IMG/VR virus record: IMGVR_UViG_3300031251_000073
Span: 1-34,624 of that record
Reading direction: 5' to 3' (one strand)
DNA from: a virus
Length of the DNA: 34,624 bases
Positions 1 to 5,631 of this stretch are shown piece by piece; position 1 is the first letter of the stretch; each line of letters begins with the position of its first letter. The translations under genes and the position numbers were made by a program. The notes under the pieces were generated by a model, which was not told the origin of the DNA, searched no databases, and saw nothing but the letters and a program-made list of their open reading frames with translations.

Positions 1-156
1 TTCTATTAAGAACTTCATGTCGCCTACGTTTCCGTAGACGCTTGTCATTATGCGAGTGTAATCGATATGGTCCTGAGGAAGACTCAGTAAATCCTCTATC
101 AATTTCACGTCACTTTCACTAAAATTATAACTATTATTTCCACTTTTTTTTGCCAT
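1..156 (-). CDS. Winged-helix protein, 5' part (gene split by the circle cut)
   Basis: This is the amino-terminal part of the protein that continues at 34145-34624. The ATG at 156 is preceded by a clear AAGGAG site at 164-170 with a seven-base spacer, so it is the true start. The peptide begins MAKKSGNNSYNFSESD and runs into the same residues encoded at the right end. Joined across the circle the gene gives 166 residues. The first nine bases of the window differ at three places from the matching right-end copy, which changes one residue (Ile here, Arg at the right end), so two related strains may be mixed in the assembly. The gene follows the HNH gene by 35 bases on the same strand, showing that leftward transcription continues across the junction. 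Confidence 0.85.
   Translation of the reverse strand, partial: MAKKSGNNSYNFSESDVKLIEDLLSLPQDHIDYTRIMTSVYGNVGDMKFLIE
10..135. repeat. Left copy of 126-bp terminal direct repeat (assembly overlap)
   Basis: Bases 10-135 are identical to 34499-34624. The repeat lies inside a coding region and joins the two gene pieces in frame, which is what an assembler leaves when it closes a circular or circularly permuted molecule. It is therefore most likely not a biological terminal repeat. It shows that the genome is complete, at about 34,498 bp. Confidence 0.9.
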
Positions 157-191
157 ATATTTACTCCTTGACTACCACCATATCACATGGT

Positions 192-716
192 TTACTTAAA
201 CTTGTTACCTTTTGAACAGTTTAATGATTCTGGCAATATTTGGAGGTTCCAGGGAACATGAAGACCGCATACATTCTCACCTTGAATTGGCACTATATGA
301 TCTACTTGTAATTCTTCATTGCTAAGCCATTGTAATTCTTTAGCTAATTCATAATAAGATTGAATCTCTTTAAGTTGCTCTTTAGTAAGCCATTTAGGAG
401 TAGCTTTACGCTTGCTGTTTTTATATTTTGCGAAATAAGCCGTAGTCTTACCTGGATTTGCTTTATTCCACCTATCGATGGCAGCTCTAGCCTTCTCAGG
501 ATTAGCGAGACGATAGCGTTGCTGAGCAAGTCGACGTTGCTCTTTTCTGTCTTGATACCATTGATCGTACTGCTGCTTATGTTCCTTGTAATACTGTTTA
601 GAGTTCAAACTTCTACACGATTTACAATGACCATATAAACTATCAGATGATGAAGATGAATGGCTAAACAATTCAACATCTTTAATCTCTTCACATTTAG
701 AGCACTGCTTAGTCAT
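192..716 (-). CDS. HNH endonuclease, free-standing, with N-terminal zinc knuckles
   Basis: The 174-residue protein is a probable HNH nicking or homing endonuclease. The N-terminus has two CxxC pairs (CSKC, then CKSC about 25 residues later) typical of zinc-binding knuckles in phage HNH proteins. The middle is a basic, Lys/Arg-rich helical stretch suited to DNA binding. The C-terminus holds the HNH core: VDHIVP, then HVPWNLQ, then LNCSKGNKF at the end. The start at 716 is preferred because its ATG overlaps the TGA of the upstream phosphoesterase gene (ATGA), which suggests translational coupling; an in-frame ATG at 731 would overlap that gene further. The family is certain. Whether it is mobile or helps packaging, as HNH proteins beside terminases do, cannot be told here. 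Confidence 0.92.
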   Translation of the reverse strand: MTKQCSKCEEIKDVELFSHSSSSSDSLYGHCKSCRSLNSKQYYKEHKQQYDQWYQDRKEQRRLAQQRYRLANPEKARAAIDRWNKANPGKTTAYFAKYKNSKRKATPKWLTKEQLKEIQSYYELAKELQWLSNEELQVDHIVPIQGENVCGLHVPWNLQILPESLNCSKGNKFK

Positions 717-1411
717 AAAGATCCTATCCAAGAACCGCGCTTATTAAGTACCATGGGAATAAGCTGCGGAATTCCATCAACTATTATAAGAACGCCATGG
801 ATACCTTTAGGAATAGAATTCTTGGCATAGGCCATTGCCAAGCTATGGTGATCAGCGAACGTACCCGCATTAGCATCAAAGAATAACCCGTTGGGGTTTG
901 CCCAATAAGATATATAGAACTTAGAGTGATAGTGTCCTTGGATAGCCGACATAGACATGTTCTTACTTAGTTTCTCAATAGTTGAGGTCTTGCCGTGATG
1001 GAAGTAGATGTCAGAGAGTGGAGTCTCCACTATCAGGTCAAAGTGCCATTGCCAACCCTTAGGAGCTTGAAGGATGTCTCTGTAGGATTTGAGTGCAGCT
1101 TTTGGTATGCCAGCAGTAAAAGCCTTCCTATAGATTAGAGACCCGTGGTTTGATTCTAGGATGTCAGCTTTAGGAAACATGTGATAGATCGGTTTGAGTG
1201 CTGCTATTGCATCCTTGAGCTCCTGGGATGGTCCTGCCATGTCTGGATCATGCTCATGATAAGCCATTGCCGCGAGGTTTACTTCATCTCCTGTAAGGAC
1301 CACTCTTGTTGGCTTAAACTTCTTCTTGATCGCTTTGAGGAATTCCACTGTGTCTTTGTGAAATGCAGGGGCATGCAAGTCCCCTATTACTAATAAAGTC
1401 TGTCTTGCCAT
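713..1411 (-). CDS. Calcineurin-like metallophosphoesterase
   Basis: The 232-residue protein has the ordered metal-binding motifs of the calcineurin-like phosphoesterase fold: GDLH at residues 10-13, GDE at 41-43, SNH at 87-89 (in place of the usual GNH), HHG at 138-140 and GHYH at 159-162. These residues normally hold two divalent metal ions and cleave phosphoester bonds in nucleotides, nucleic acids or proteins; the substrate cannot be read from sequence. A GAGAGG site precedes the ATG by a usual distance. It is followed, with a four-base overlap, by the HNH endonuclease. Phages often carry such enzymes as accessory genes, where roles in nucleotide or DNA end processing have been proposed. 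No signal peptide is seen, so it acts in the cytoplasm. Confidence 0.92.
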   Translation of the reverse strand: MARQTLLVIGDLHAPAFHKDTVEFLKAIKKKFKPTRVVLTGDEVNLAAMAYHEHDPDMAGPSQELKDAIAALKPIYHMFPKADILESNHGSLIYRKAFTAGIPKAALKSYRDILQAPKGWQWHFDLIVETPLSDIYFHHGKTSTIEKLSKNMSMSAIQGHYHSKFYISYWANPNGLFFDANAGTFADHHSLAMAYAKNSIPKGIHGVLIIVDGIPQLIPMVLNKRGSWIGSL

Positions 1412-1495
1412 TCTAAGTCCTCTCTAAGTCTTATCAAGGTGCAAATGTAGGAACCTCCTAATTTCGCACACTCTTAAGATGCTAGAGTGGCCAAC

Positions 1496-1717
1496 TTAGA
1501 AGCGATATACAACAGCGAATGATGCTTTTAAGGAAGCGTTTAGTTGCTTGCGTCCTAAAGCTGTATTAGACAGCTTAGGAATCACCAGGGCGATGTTGTT
1601 CAGTGTCTCTGTAGCCTTAATCATAGGATCAGAAAGAATGCCGTAGAAAGCACTCCTATGAGCAATGTGAGCTTGAAGCTTCTTTACCTGTCTTTCATAA
1701 TCTCGTTGATACGTCAT
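1496..1717 (-). CDS. Hypothetical 73-aa basic protein
   Basis: I do not recognise this gene. It encodes about 73 residues beginning MTYQRDYERQVKKLQ, mostly helical and basic, with no clear motif. The frame stays open upstream to 1870, but that stretch overlaps the rightward promoter and leader and reads unlike protein, so the ATG at 1717 is preferred; 1732 is another possible start. There is no good ribosome binding site at either, but a TATAAA box ends six bases before the 1717 ATG, so the message could be leaderless. It is the first gene of the leftward unit and is divergent from the rightward operon, which would suit a small regulator. The stop codon is followed at once by TGGCCACT. Confidence 0.55.
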   Translation of the reverse strand: MTYQRDYERQVKKLQAHIAHRSAFYGILSDPMIKATETLNNIALVIPKLSNTALGRKQLNASLKASFAVVYRF

Positions 1718-1723
1718 ATTTAT

Positions 1724-1729
1724 TTTATA
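1724..1729 (-). promoter_or_regulatory. Candidate -10 box for the leftward unit
   Basis: On the minus strand this reads TATAAA, with the ATG at 1717 six bases downstream. No convincing -35 box is present at 17 bases (AACACA is the best match). The position in the divergent region supports promoter activity, but the sequence is AT-rich and the call is tentative. Confidence 0.35.
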
Positions 1730-1767
1730 CATCCATGATATTCTTATGTGTTTTAAGCCCAGACTAG

Positions 1768-1776
1768 TGGTAGAAT
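1768..1776 (+). promoter_or_regulatory. Extended -10 promoter for the rightward operon
   Basis: TGGTAGAAT matches the extended -10 pattern TGnTAnAAT. Transcription would begin near 1783, just before the structured leader. The -35 region is weak (TGTTTT at 17 bases), which is usual for extended -10 promoters. It is the only obvious promoter placed to serve the six rightward genes. Confidence 0.5.
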
Positions 1777-1782
1777 AAAGAT

Positions 1783-1846
1783 GTAGGCTTTCCTTCCAGT
1801 CGTGGATGGTAGCCACGAATATCAGCTTCGGCTGGAAGGAAAAACT
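1783..1846 (+). ncRNA. Structured 5' leader, three-way junction hiding the ribosome site
   Basis: The leader of the rightward operon contains three nested helices. P1 pairs 1789-1796 (TTTCCTTC) with 1835-1842 (GAAGGAAA). P2 pairs 1800-1805 (TCGTGG) with 1813-1818 (CCACGA) around a seven-base loop. P3 is CAGC-TTCG-GCTG at 1823-1834, closed by the very stable UUCG tetraloop. P1 can instead extend to an 11-bp perfect helix (1789-1799 with 1832-1842) at the cost of part of P3, so two folds compete. In both, the GGAAGGAA Shine-Dalgarno sequence before the ATG at 1847 is paired. This could be a translational operator, a thermometer or a ligand-sensing RNA; as DNA, the perfect inverted repeat could also be a protein operator. 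The pairings are seen directly; the function is inferred. Confidence 0.6.
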
Positions 1847-2002
1847 ATGTCTAAGAAATCCCCTATCCAATTAATTCAATATCCAAAACAAAGAGACGGT
1901 ATCGATTACATCAGCGACAAGTATGTTGCTAGACTTGTAAAAGAAGCTGACGACCGCTATTGTGCTAAACTCAAAAATAAGAAAAAGGTAAAGAAATCAT
2001 GA
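1847..2002 (+). CDS. Small basic protein, first gene of the rightward operon
   Basis: A 51-residue protein, MSKKSPIQLIQYPK at its start and KKKVKKS at its end, so both termini are strongly basic and it probably binds nucleic acid. I recognise no family. GGAAGGAA lies just upstream of the ATG but is held in the predicted leader helix, so its translation, and through coupling that of the genes behind it, may depend on unfolding that RNA. The TGA overlaps the next ATG by four bases (ATGA). An in-frame GTG at 1802 would add 15 residues but has no ribosome site and lies in the leader structure. A different-frame 22-codon frame at 1806-1874 also crosses the start and could act as a short upstream frame. 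Confidence 0.75.
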   Translation: MSKKSPIQLIQYPKQRDGIDYISDKYVARLVKEADDRYCAKLKNKKKVKKS

Positions 2003-3222
2003 GTAAATTGAATAACAAGAAAGAGAAAGCTAAGGGTTCAGAGAACCTAATCATCCTATGTAGGACCAGAAAGATAACTAGTGATGACGCTGGTTTACCT
2101 GAGTGGGATTTTCTTAAGGAAGAGTATTCGTCTGAGGAAGTCGAATCTACGGCAGATCGTCTAGTAGTATCACTAGCCAATTCCTGCATTCAGCAACGTA
2201 AGGTGATATTCTGCTTAGCTCGGCGCTCTACTCAAGATCTCCTGAAGAATGATGGTAACTGGTCTCAAGGCACAGGATTTAAGAATGAGGATTGGAGCTC
2301 TTTGAGACGAGAGCTCATTAATAGGGAGATCATAAAAGAGAGATTTGCTGGCAGTGGTCAGCAACCGAGCATCTACGAATTGGTGTCTCCGGCCATCCTC
2401 GAGTACATTATTGTGGACAAAGAGAAGCAATACAAGGAAGCAGTTGAATTCATTAATAAATTGGCAGGCGATACTGAGGGGACCACAATGGGGACCAGCC
2501 CTGGGGACCGAGTCTTAGTCCCAGTGTCAGTGGGAGTGCTAGTAGAGAAGGGAAGCGTGCTTGCTGAACCTCTTAAGAAGGAAGAAGACAAGCCGTCCAT
2601 AAGGGACATAGTTGCATCCTGGAAGGGTGAGAACGGTGGATTAGATAGTGTGAGCGGTAAGATAGCTGCTCAAACCATTCCTGACTTAGTTGAGACTATC
2701 AAGCACTATGGATACTCAAAAGACGAAGTCTATCCTAAAAACTTAGTTAAGTGGATCTTTGCTGATAAAGCTACTCCTAAGAATAAGGTATGGATGGATG
2801 ACATAGAGGGAAAGCTTATAGAGGCATTAGCTATAGGCTTTCAAAAGGTTACCGTTAAGGCCTTTAGTGGACCTAATCCTGCCTACAAGCTATCTCCTGA
2901 GGAAAGAGTACTATTTGATAGATGGACCTCTGAGGGTAAGACTCCCGCAAACTTCAATGGATTGTCCTTAGAGGAGGCAGCTATCCAGAGAGTTCATGCT
3001 AACTCCTTCACTATCCTAAATACTAAGGAACTTGAGGAGAAAGAACCAGTAGACCTATCTAGCATGTCGGGCACTATAGTCATTGGTGATGTAGATACCT
3101 CAATAGATGACAGGTTGCAGATGTCTGAGGAGAGTTTTATGCATAACTTTGGCAGTCAATCTCCTGAGAATCAATTGAAACTCAGGCAGGTCATCAATGT
3201 TTCTCCTGAGAAGAATATATGA
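1999..3222 (+). CDS. Large protein of the rightward operon, candidate replication or takeover factor
   Basis: The 407-residue protein is the only large product of the rightward operon and I do not recognise its family. Residues from about 15 to 140 are helical with basic patches and a stretch around SSLRRELINREIIKER that could form a winged helix. Residues 140-210 look like a low-complexity linker rich in Gly, Asp and Val. The rest is mixed helix ending in an acidic tail. No Walker, polymerase, primase or nuclease motif is seen. Because the genome has no other candidate for starting replication, an initiator or host-takeover role is plausible, but that rests on position only. It overlaps both neighbours by four bases (ATGA), so all three are probably translated as a coupled unit. 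Confidence 0.85.
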   Translation: MSKLNNKKEKAKGSENLIILCRTRKITSDDAGLPEWDFLKEEYSSEEVESTADRLVVSLANSCIQQRKVIFCLARRSTQDLLKNDGNWSQGTGFKNEDWSSLRRELINREIIKERFAGSGQQPSIYELVSPAILEYIIVDKEKQYKEAVEFINKLAGDTEGTTMGTSPGDRVLVPVSVGVLVEKGSVLAEPLKKEEDKPSIRDIVASWKGENGGLDSVSGKIAAQTIPDLVETIKHYGYSKDEVYPKNLVKWIFADKATPKNKVWMDDIEGKLIEALAIGFQKVTVKAFSGPNPAYKLSPEERVLFDRWTSEGKTPANFNGLSLEEAAIQRVHANSFTILNTKELEEKEPVDLSSMSGTIVIGDVDTSIDDRLQMSEESFMHNFGSQSPENQLKLRQVINVSPEKNI

Positions 3223-3392
3223 AATCCTTAAATATTTACGTGTTCTCAGTTAAAGGTGTTTACAACTATGAGTGTACTAGATTAATATTACTCCTAAGTA
3301 AGCTAGGTCTTAAGTGTGAACCTATTACGGGAGTAGTTGATATGAAAGTGAAAGCGTATAGTTATAAAGGTAGGATTAAGCATGCCAACTAA
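3219..3392 (+). CDS. 57-aa protein with LLLSKLGL motif
   Basis: This short gene fills the space after the 407-residue protein. It starts at an ATG overlapping the previous TGA (ATGA), with GAGAAG upstream as the ribosome site, and ends 11 bases inside the next gene. The 57-residue product begins MKSLNIYVFSVKGVYNYE and has the segment RLILLLSKLGLKCEP. The same LLxKLG(L/I) core, followed by a small residue and a Pro, occurs in the proteins at 3382 and 4144, so the three appear to be paralogs. No function is known to me. The tight overlaps on both sides are the main evidence that it is translated. Confidence 0.7.
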   Translation: MKSLNIYVFSVKGVYNYECTRLILLLSKLGLKCEPITGVVDMKVKAYSYKGRIKHAN

Positions 3393-3615
3393 GAATCCCG
3401 TAGTTGCAAGTAACCTAGTCTATCTCCTAGGTAAGCTGGGCATTAAGTCTGCTAAACCTATGCTAATGTGGTGGTCTGGTCATACACTAAAAGAACTATA
3501 TAATAACGACTATGATAACTTAAGTCACTTAGTATACAGTAAGAACTCATTTCTTAGACTTATAGATATTAACGAAAGTGCGCACAACAAAAGTAAATGT
3601 AGGAGTAAACGATGA
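3382..3615 (+). CDS. 77-aa protein with LLGKLGIKSA motif
   Basis: The 77-residue product has NLVYLLGKLGIKSAKP near residue 11, the core shared with the genes at 3219 and 4144. After this comes a WW pair and a helical region (HTLKELYNNDYDNLSHLV), then a basic tail ending CRSKR. A GGTAGGATTAAGC ribosome site precedes the ATG. It overlaps the preceding gene by 11 bases and the next by four (ATGA). The family is not recognised; the motif looks like one helix and turn of a small helical domain. Confidence 0.75.
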   Translation: MPTKNPVVASNLVYLLGKLGIKSAKPMLMWWSGHTLKELYNNDYDNLSHLVYSKNSFLRLIDINESAHNKSKCRSKR

Positions 3616-4163
3616 GTTGGATTACAGATATTATATACGGTTCACCAGCTGGTAGTACCACCACACAGAACCAACTGGTACAGGCTAACCAGACTCAGGG
3701 TCAAGTTCAGCAAGCCCTTCAAGCTCAGCAACAGGTGAATGCCATCAGCAACCAAGTTGGTCAGCAACAGGTGAATGCCATCAGCAACCAAGTTGGTCAG
3801 ATCTTACATAGTTCTATCTACTGTCCTCAAGGTACAGGGTATATCAGCAGCGGGCAGCTCATAATGAACCCACAAGACATCAATCCTGACGTGGCTGAAC
3901 AGATGAAAAGAGAGTACCTATCAAAGAAGAAGGAACAGTTTCTAAAACACTCCCAAACTCACAGAAATGCCTTCCTTGACAGTTTGCGTGCCAAGAAGGT
4001 ATCTGAGGACATGGACAGCGATAATAGCTTCTTCGGTGTCAATAGGGCAGGTTATGCATCATGGCAGGCTCCTGAGTCTCGATTTATAAGTTTAGAGCAG
4101 TATGAGGAATGGGATGCAAGCGCTATCATTGATGAGATTCTAGATGACGAAACCGTTTCCTAA
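3612..4163 (+). CDS. 183-aa Gln-rich protein with tandem repeat
   Basis: The 183-residue protein starts with a good AGGAG site and overlaps the previous TGA. Residues 17-65 are very rich in Gln, Asn and Val and contain two exact copies of a 12-residue unit (QQQVNAISNQVG) encoded by a 36-bp perfect tandem repeat. Residues 66-90 contain YCPQGTGYISSG, and from about 92 to 130 there is a charged helix. The C-terminus is acidic (DEILDDE). The Gln-rich repeats resemble coiled-coil spacers in virion proteins, yet the gene is in the rightward operon rather than among structural genes. I do not recognise the family. The last 20 bases overlap the next gene. Confidence 0.8.
   Translation: MSWITDIIYGSPAGSTTTQNQLVQANQTQGQVQQALQAQQQVNAISNQVGQQQVNAISNQVGQILHSSIYCPQGTGYISSGQLIMNPQDINPDVAEQMKREYLSKKKEQFLKHSQTHRNAFLDSLRAKKVSEDMDSDNSFFGVNRAGYASWQAPESRFISLEQYEEWDASAIIDEILDDETVS
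3725..3800 (+). repeat. 36-bp perfect tandem duplication inside a coding region
   Basis: Copies at 3725-3760 and 3761-3796 are identical and four bases of a third copy follow. The unit is twelve codons, so the frame is kept. Perfect identity points to a recent duplication by slippage and predicts copy-number variation between strains. Confidence 0.95.
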
Positions 4164-4362
4164 GAGTCGAAGTGAGCTCCAGAGCGGAGATAGAGTGGCC
4201 ATAAGTGACCTTTTAAGACTATTGTCCAAGCTAGGGCTCACTTCAGCCGACCCGTTGTTTCCTTATTGTGGCGGTTCAGCTCGTATGGACCAAGTGTTAA
4301 CTATGCTGCAACTAGGATTGATTGACGATGCTACAGCTAGAAAGAGGCTAGGGTTTAAATGA
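4144..4362 (+). CDS. 72-aa protein with LLSKLGLTSA motif, last rightward gene
   Basis: The 72-residue product carries ISDLLRLLSKLGLTSADP around residues 20-37, the third copy of the core found at 3219 and 3382. Here it is followed by a short linker and two further helices (MDQVLTMLQLGLIDDATARKRLG), giving the look of a complete small helical domain. The gene overlaps its upstream neighbour by 20 bases and stops one base before the stop of the facing leftward unit. It has no strong ribosome site, so it probably depends on coupling. Function unknown. Confidence 0.75.
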   Translation: MTKPFPKSRSELQSGDRVAISDLLRLLSKLGLTSADPLFPYCGGSARMDQVLTMLQLGLIDDATARKRLGFK

Positions 4363-4363
4363 A

Positions 4364-4537
4364 TTACTCATCCAGCCCAATGTCAACTGGGCTGGATGAC
4401 ACCTCTGCTTGTTTAAACTCACCTGAGTCGATCGTAACACCACATCCACACTTCAACCACCTATAAGGGTGATAGGGTGCCTCTTGGTCAGCAGCATACT
4501 GCATGTAACAAGAGCAATCTTTACAGATTCTTGTCAT
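4364..4537 (-). CDS. 57-aa zinc-ribbon-like protein, last leftward gene
   Basis: Starting at the ATG at 4537, the 57-residue product reads MTRICKDCSCYMQYA and later LKCGCG, so it has CxxCxC and CxC pairs that could bind one zinc. The start overlaps the end of the holin-like gene by 17 bases; the open frame extends upstream to 4591 but that part only shadows that gene. It is the last gene of the leftward unit, just after the membrane proteins, and its stop is one base from the facing operon's stop. The final codons encode one arm of the inverted repeat at 4369-4398. Role unknown. Confidence 0.65.
   Translation of the reverse strand: MTRICKDCSCYMQYAADQEAPYHPYRWLKCGCGVTIDSGEFKQAEVSSSPVDIGLDE
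4369..4398. terminator. Perfect 11-bp hairpin at the convergence of the two units
   Basis: CATCCAGCCCA and TGGGCTGGATG form a perfect GC-rich stem with an eight-base loop, placed where the rightward and leftward units meet. It works on both strands. Neither side has a good run of T, so it could be a weak bidirectional terminator or a block to RNA decay rather than a classical intrinsic terminator. It also encodes the last residues of the zinc-ribbon protein. Confidence 0.55.
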
Positions 4538-4709
4538 TTGGCTTTTCTGGTAATAAGTTGGCCATTCCTTTTGAAGCCATAAAGCTCCCACCGATCCACT
4601 TGATAGCTTCTACAGCATCGTGGTCCAGTTTTCCTATTAAGCACAGTCCAACCGCTGTTATCAATAGTACACATAATCCAATGATTTCTTCAGACTGCCA
4701 ACTTAACAT
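4521..4709 (-). CDS. Small membrane protein, holin candidate
   Basis: Starting at the ATG at 4709 the product has 62 residues. After MLSWQSEE comes a strongly hydrophobic segment (IIGLCVLLITAVGLCLIG), then a short charged turn (KLDHDA), a second weaker hydrophobic segment (IKWIGGSFMASKGMANLL) and a charged tail. One or two membrane passes with a charged tail fit a small holin. A GAGG lies about 13 bases upstream. The frame is open to 4775, but the extra residues shadow the previous gene. It follows a second membrane protein with an N-terminal coiled coil, a pairing common in phage lysis regions. No endolysin is seen near by. Confidence 0.6.
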   Translation of the reverse strand: MLSWQSEEIIGLCVLLITAVGLCLIGKLDHDAVEAIKWIGGSFMASKGMANLLPEKPNDKNL

Positions 4710-4722
4710 CAGCTTTACATCC

Positions 4723-4986
4723 TCAATGAATAAACTTACTTGCAACAGTGATGATGCTTTCAACAGCACCAGCAATACAGCAAGCTAAACCAATAAGCTT
4801 TAATGCTCCTTGAATCATAGCTACATGCTTCTTTATAGGAGCTACATCTTCTTCTAAAAGGGCAGTACGGCGCATATGCTCCTTAAGAGACTCATGTTGA
4901 GCAGCAAGTGTAACATCAATAGAACCTAACCTGTTACCGATTTGATCTATCTTGGCATCAATTTTATCAAATTTATTGTCTTCCAT
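4723..4986 (-). CDS. Coiled-coil plus C-terminal membrane segment protein, XhlA-like
   Basis: The 87-residue protein begins with a heptad-patterned helix (FDKIDAKIDQIGNRLGSIDV) to about residue 55 and ends with a single hydrophobic segment (LIGLACCIAGAVESIITVA) and a short basic tail. This plan is that of haemolysin XhlA-type and related phage proteins that accompany holins. The gene starts one base after the previous stop and is 13 bases upstream of the small holin candidate. A role in lysis is inferred from topology and place. A virion-associated membrane anchor is another possibility. Confidence 0.6.
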   Translation of the reverse strand: MEDNKFDKIDAKIDQIGNRLGSIDVTLAAQHESLKEHMRRTALLEEDVAPIKKHVAMIQGALKLIGLACCIAGAVESIITVASKFIH

Positions 4987-4987
4987 C

Positions 4988-5515
4988 TTACAACTCGTAC
5001 CAGGAAATTTCGTAGTTGATAGAAGTAGTAGCAGTTAAAGCTTGGCCAGTAATTAACAACACCTGGCCCGGATCTAAAATAATCATCGTTTCAGCATCGC
5101 TAATCACATAGAAATTCGATGGACATCCTAATGTGCTAAATAGTGTTCCTTCGGAGGAAACAGTTGGTCCAGTATGAACCGACGCTATTGACGCATTAGA
5201 AGAAGCTGGTCTCAAATTCACTGGTGTTGCTACTGTTCCAGCTGAAGTAATGGTTGGCGCAACGTAGTAAGCAAATAAAACTTGCTGAGCGCTAGAGCTC
5301 ACTCGTCTTAAAACCACGAAGATACTTTTAGTTGAACCAACTGGGCAAGCTAATGTAGCTAAATCCGTTTCCGCAGTGGTACCTAGCGAAACACTTTGCT
5401 GCCCAAAAATGAAAGCATTTCCCAAGTACGTTTGTTTGTCGAATCTATCCATTATCGAATTAACCGGATTCTGATTCGCTGTTGGAAAGTTTGTTAAACC
5501 TGTAATTGTTGCCAT
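4988..5515 (-). CDS. Beta-rich virion accessory protein
   Basis: With the ATG at 5515 the product has 175 residues. It begins MATITGLTNFPT and looks beta-rich throughout, ending with PGQVLLITGQALTATTSI and EISWYE. An ending of this kind is common in small phage tail or head accessory proteins of beta-sandwich fold. An upstream stretch to 5563 is open but belongs to the 37-codon gene in another frame. The ATG follows that gene's TAA by one base, with GGGGAAT as the ribosome site. It sits with the fibre cluster, so it is probably part of the adsorption apparatus. No precise role can be assigned. Confidence 0.7.
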   Translation of the reverse strand: MATITGLTNFPTANQNPVNSIMDRFDKQTYLGNAFIFGQQSVSLGTTAETDLATLACPVGSTKSIFVVLRRVSSSAQQVLFAYYVAPTITSAGTVATPVNLRPASSNASIASVHTGPTVSSEGTLFSTLGCPSNFYVISDAETMIILDPGQVLLITGQALTATTSINYEISWYEL

Positions 5516-5516
5516 A

Positions 5517-5630
5517 TTAATTCCCCACCCTTTTAAACGAAATGCTACTAACACTAGTGCCACTAGGTGCTATGGTTAGAGCTCCACCTGATGTTTGTGA
5601 CACTTGAATTTGGAGTACATCCTTATTCAT
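5517..5630 (-). CDS. 37-aa mini gene ending like the fibre
   Basis: This short gene lies exactly between two genes: its ATG is one base after the fibre's TAA and its TAA is one base before the next ATG. The product, MNKDVLQIQVSQTSGGALT at the start, ends SSISFKRVGN; the fibre just upstream ends NWITIERVGN. Shared RVGN endings and the same GGAA-N-TAATATG junction suggest it is the leftover or copied end of a fibre C-terminal domain. It could be a real small virion peptide or a relic left by fibre exchange. The perfect fit between neighbours makes translation likely. Confidence 0.6.
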   Translation of the reverse strand: MNKDVLQIQVSQTSGGALTIAPSGTSVSSISFKRVGN

Positions 5631-5631
5631 A

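Noticed and set aside
10-135. Biological terminal redundancy of 126 bp
   Set aside because: The repeat is inside a gene and rejoins it in frame; its length is typical of an assembler k-mer overlap. No other sign of defined ends was seen.
178-192. ACCAT-ATCAC-ATGGT inverted repeat as operator or terminator
   Set aside because: The stem has only five base pairs with no T-run and no second copy; it is as likely to be chance in AT-rich sequence.
1718-1870. N-terminal extension of the 73-aa gene across the divergent region
   Set aside because: It would be antisense to the leader RNA and promoter and has no ribosome site.
4477-4788. 103-codon rightward frame opposite the holin-like genes
   Set aside because: It is antisense to two well-placed overlapping genes, its composition is shadow-like, and it lacks a ribosome site.
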